Assembly: GCA_027008885.1 (NCBI GenBank)
Contig: JALVDQ010000015.1
Span: 1-5,730, forward strand
Direction: 5' to 3'
Source: Thiotrichaceae bacterium
Lineage (GTDB): Bacteria > Pseudomonadota > Gammaproteobacteria > Thiotrichales > Thiotrichaceae
DNA: 5,730 nt
Positions within the stretch are counted from its first letter, which is position 1, and every line of letters starts with the position of its first letter. Both the position numbers and the translations under genes were made by a program. The notes beneath the pieces were generated by a model, which was given only the letters and a program-made list of their open reading frames with translations, did no database searches and had not been told where the DNA came from. Shown here in pieces: positions 5,684-5,730 of the stretch.

Positions 5684-5712
5684 AAAATATATAAAAAACA
5701 GGGGGGATGGGT
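5684..5712 (+). repeat. Right copy of the inverted repeat bracketing the hdeD-like unit
   Basis: This 29-nt segment (AAAATATAT, six A, CAGGGGGGATGGGT) matches the reverse complement of 4785-4812 apart from one A. No heptanucleotide array follows it here; the sequence continues as ATTAGATACTTAG. No matching short duplications are visible immediately outside the two copies, so there is no direct sign of transposition. Confidence 0.9.
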
Positions 5713-5730
5713 ATTAGATACTTAGTAACC

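Noticed and set aside
5701..5711. G-quadruplex in the GGGGGGATGGG stretch (also on the minus strand at 4786-4796)
   Set aside because: Only three runs of three G are available nearby, so a standard four-run quadruplex cannot form from this stretch alone.
4785..5712. Insertion sequence or classical transposon around the hdeD-like gene
   Set aside because: No transposase is encoded and no target-site duplication flanks the inverted repeats, so only a repeat-bracketed unit can be claimed.

Overview
The window is AT-rich bacterial chromosome. Protein style (FitAB- and ParDE-type toxin-antitoxin pairs, an HdeD-like membrane protein, an APC permease, an Uma2 protein) and the abundance of short palindromic repeats suggest a gammaproteobacterium, possibly of the sulfur- or methane-oxidising kind. 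That assignment is inference from gene content only. There is no RNA gene, CRISPR array or recognisable transposase.

Left third (1-1739): an inverted pair of palindromic repeats lies beyond the end of a ParDE-type module (antitoxin then toxin, minus strand). A second module, FitAB/VapBC-type (antitoxin then toxin with an ATGA overlap, minus strand), follows. Each module has its own predicted promoter overlapped by an inverted repeat, the expected layout for autorepression by the ribbon-helix-helix antitoxin. An Uma2-family nuclease-fold protein (plus strand) completes this accessory-looking segment and ends convergently with a permease gene.

Right two thirds (2361-5730): an APC-superfamily amino-acid/polyamine-type permease lies 72 bp downstream of a gene for a 262-residue helical protein, both on the minus strand. 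The helical protein carries 18 histidines, all in its second half and most of them exactly seven residues apart. Divergent from it is an HdeD-like six-helix membrane protein.

The most interesting signal is in the 359-bp gap between these two divergent genes. Two 16-bp palindromes, both TGTCA-N6-TGACA, lie 63 and 62 nt upstream of the two start codons. Each is followed, exactly 21 nt later, by a -10-like hexamer. This geometry puts both palindromes at about -41.5, the classic class II activator position of CRP/FNR-family regulators. The histidine-rich protein and HdeD therefore look like targets of one regulator, with the permease perhaps joining through read-through. Between the two sites lie an eight-copy heptanucleotide tandem repeat and an inverted-repeat element that recurs at the right edge of the window, so that the HdeD unit is bracketed by inverted copies.
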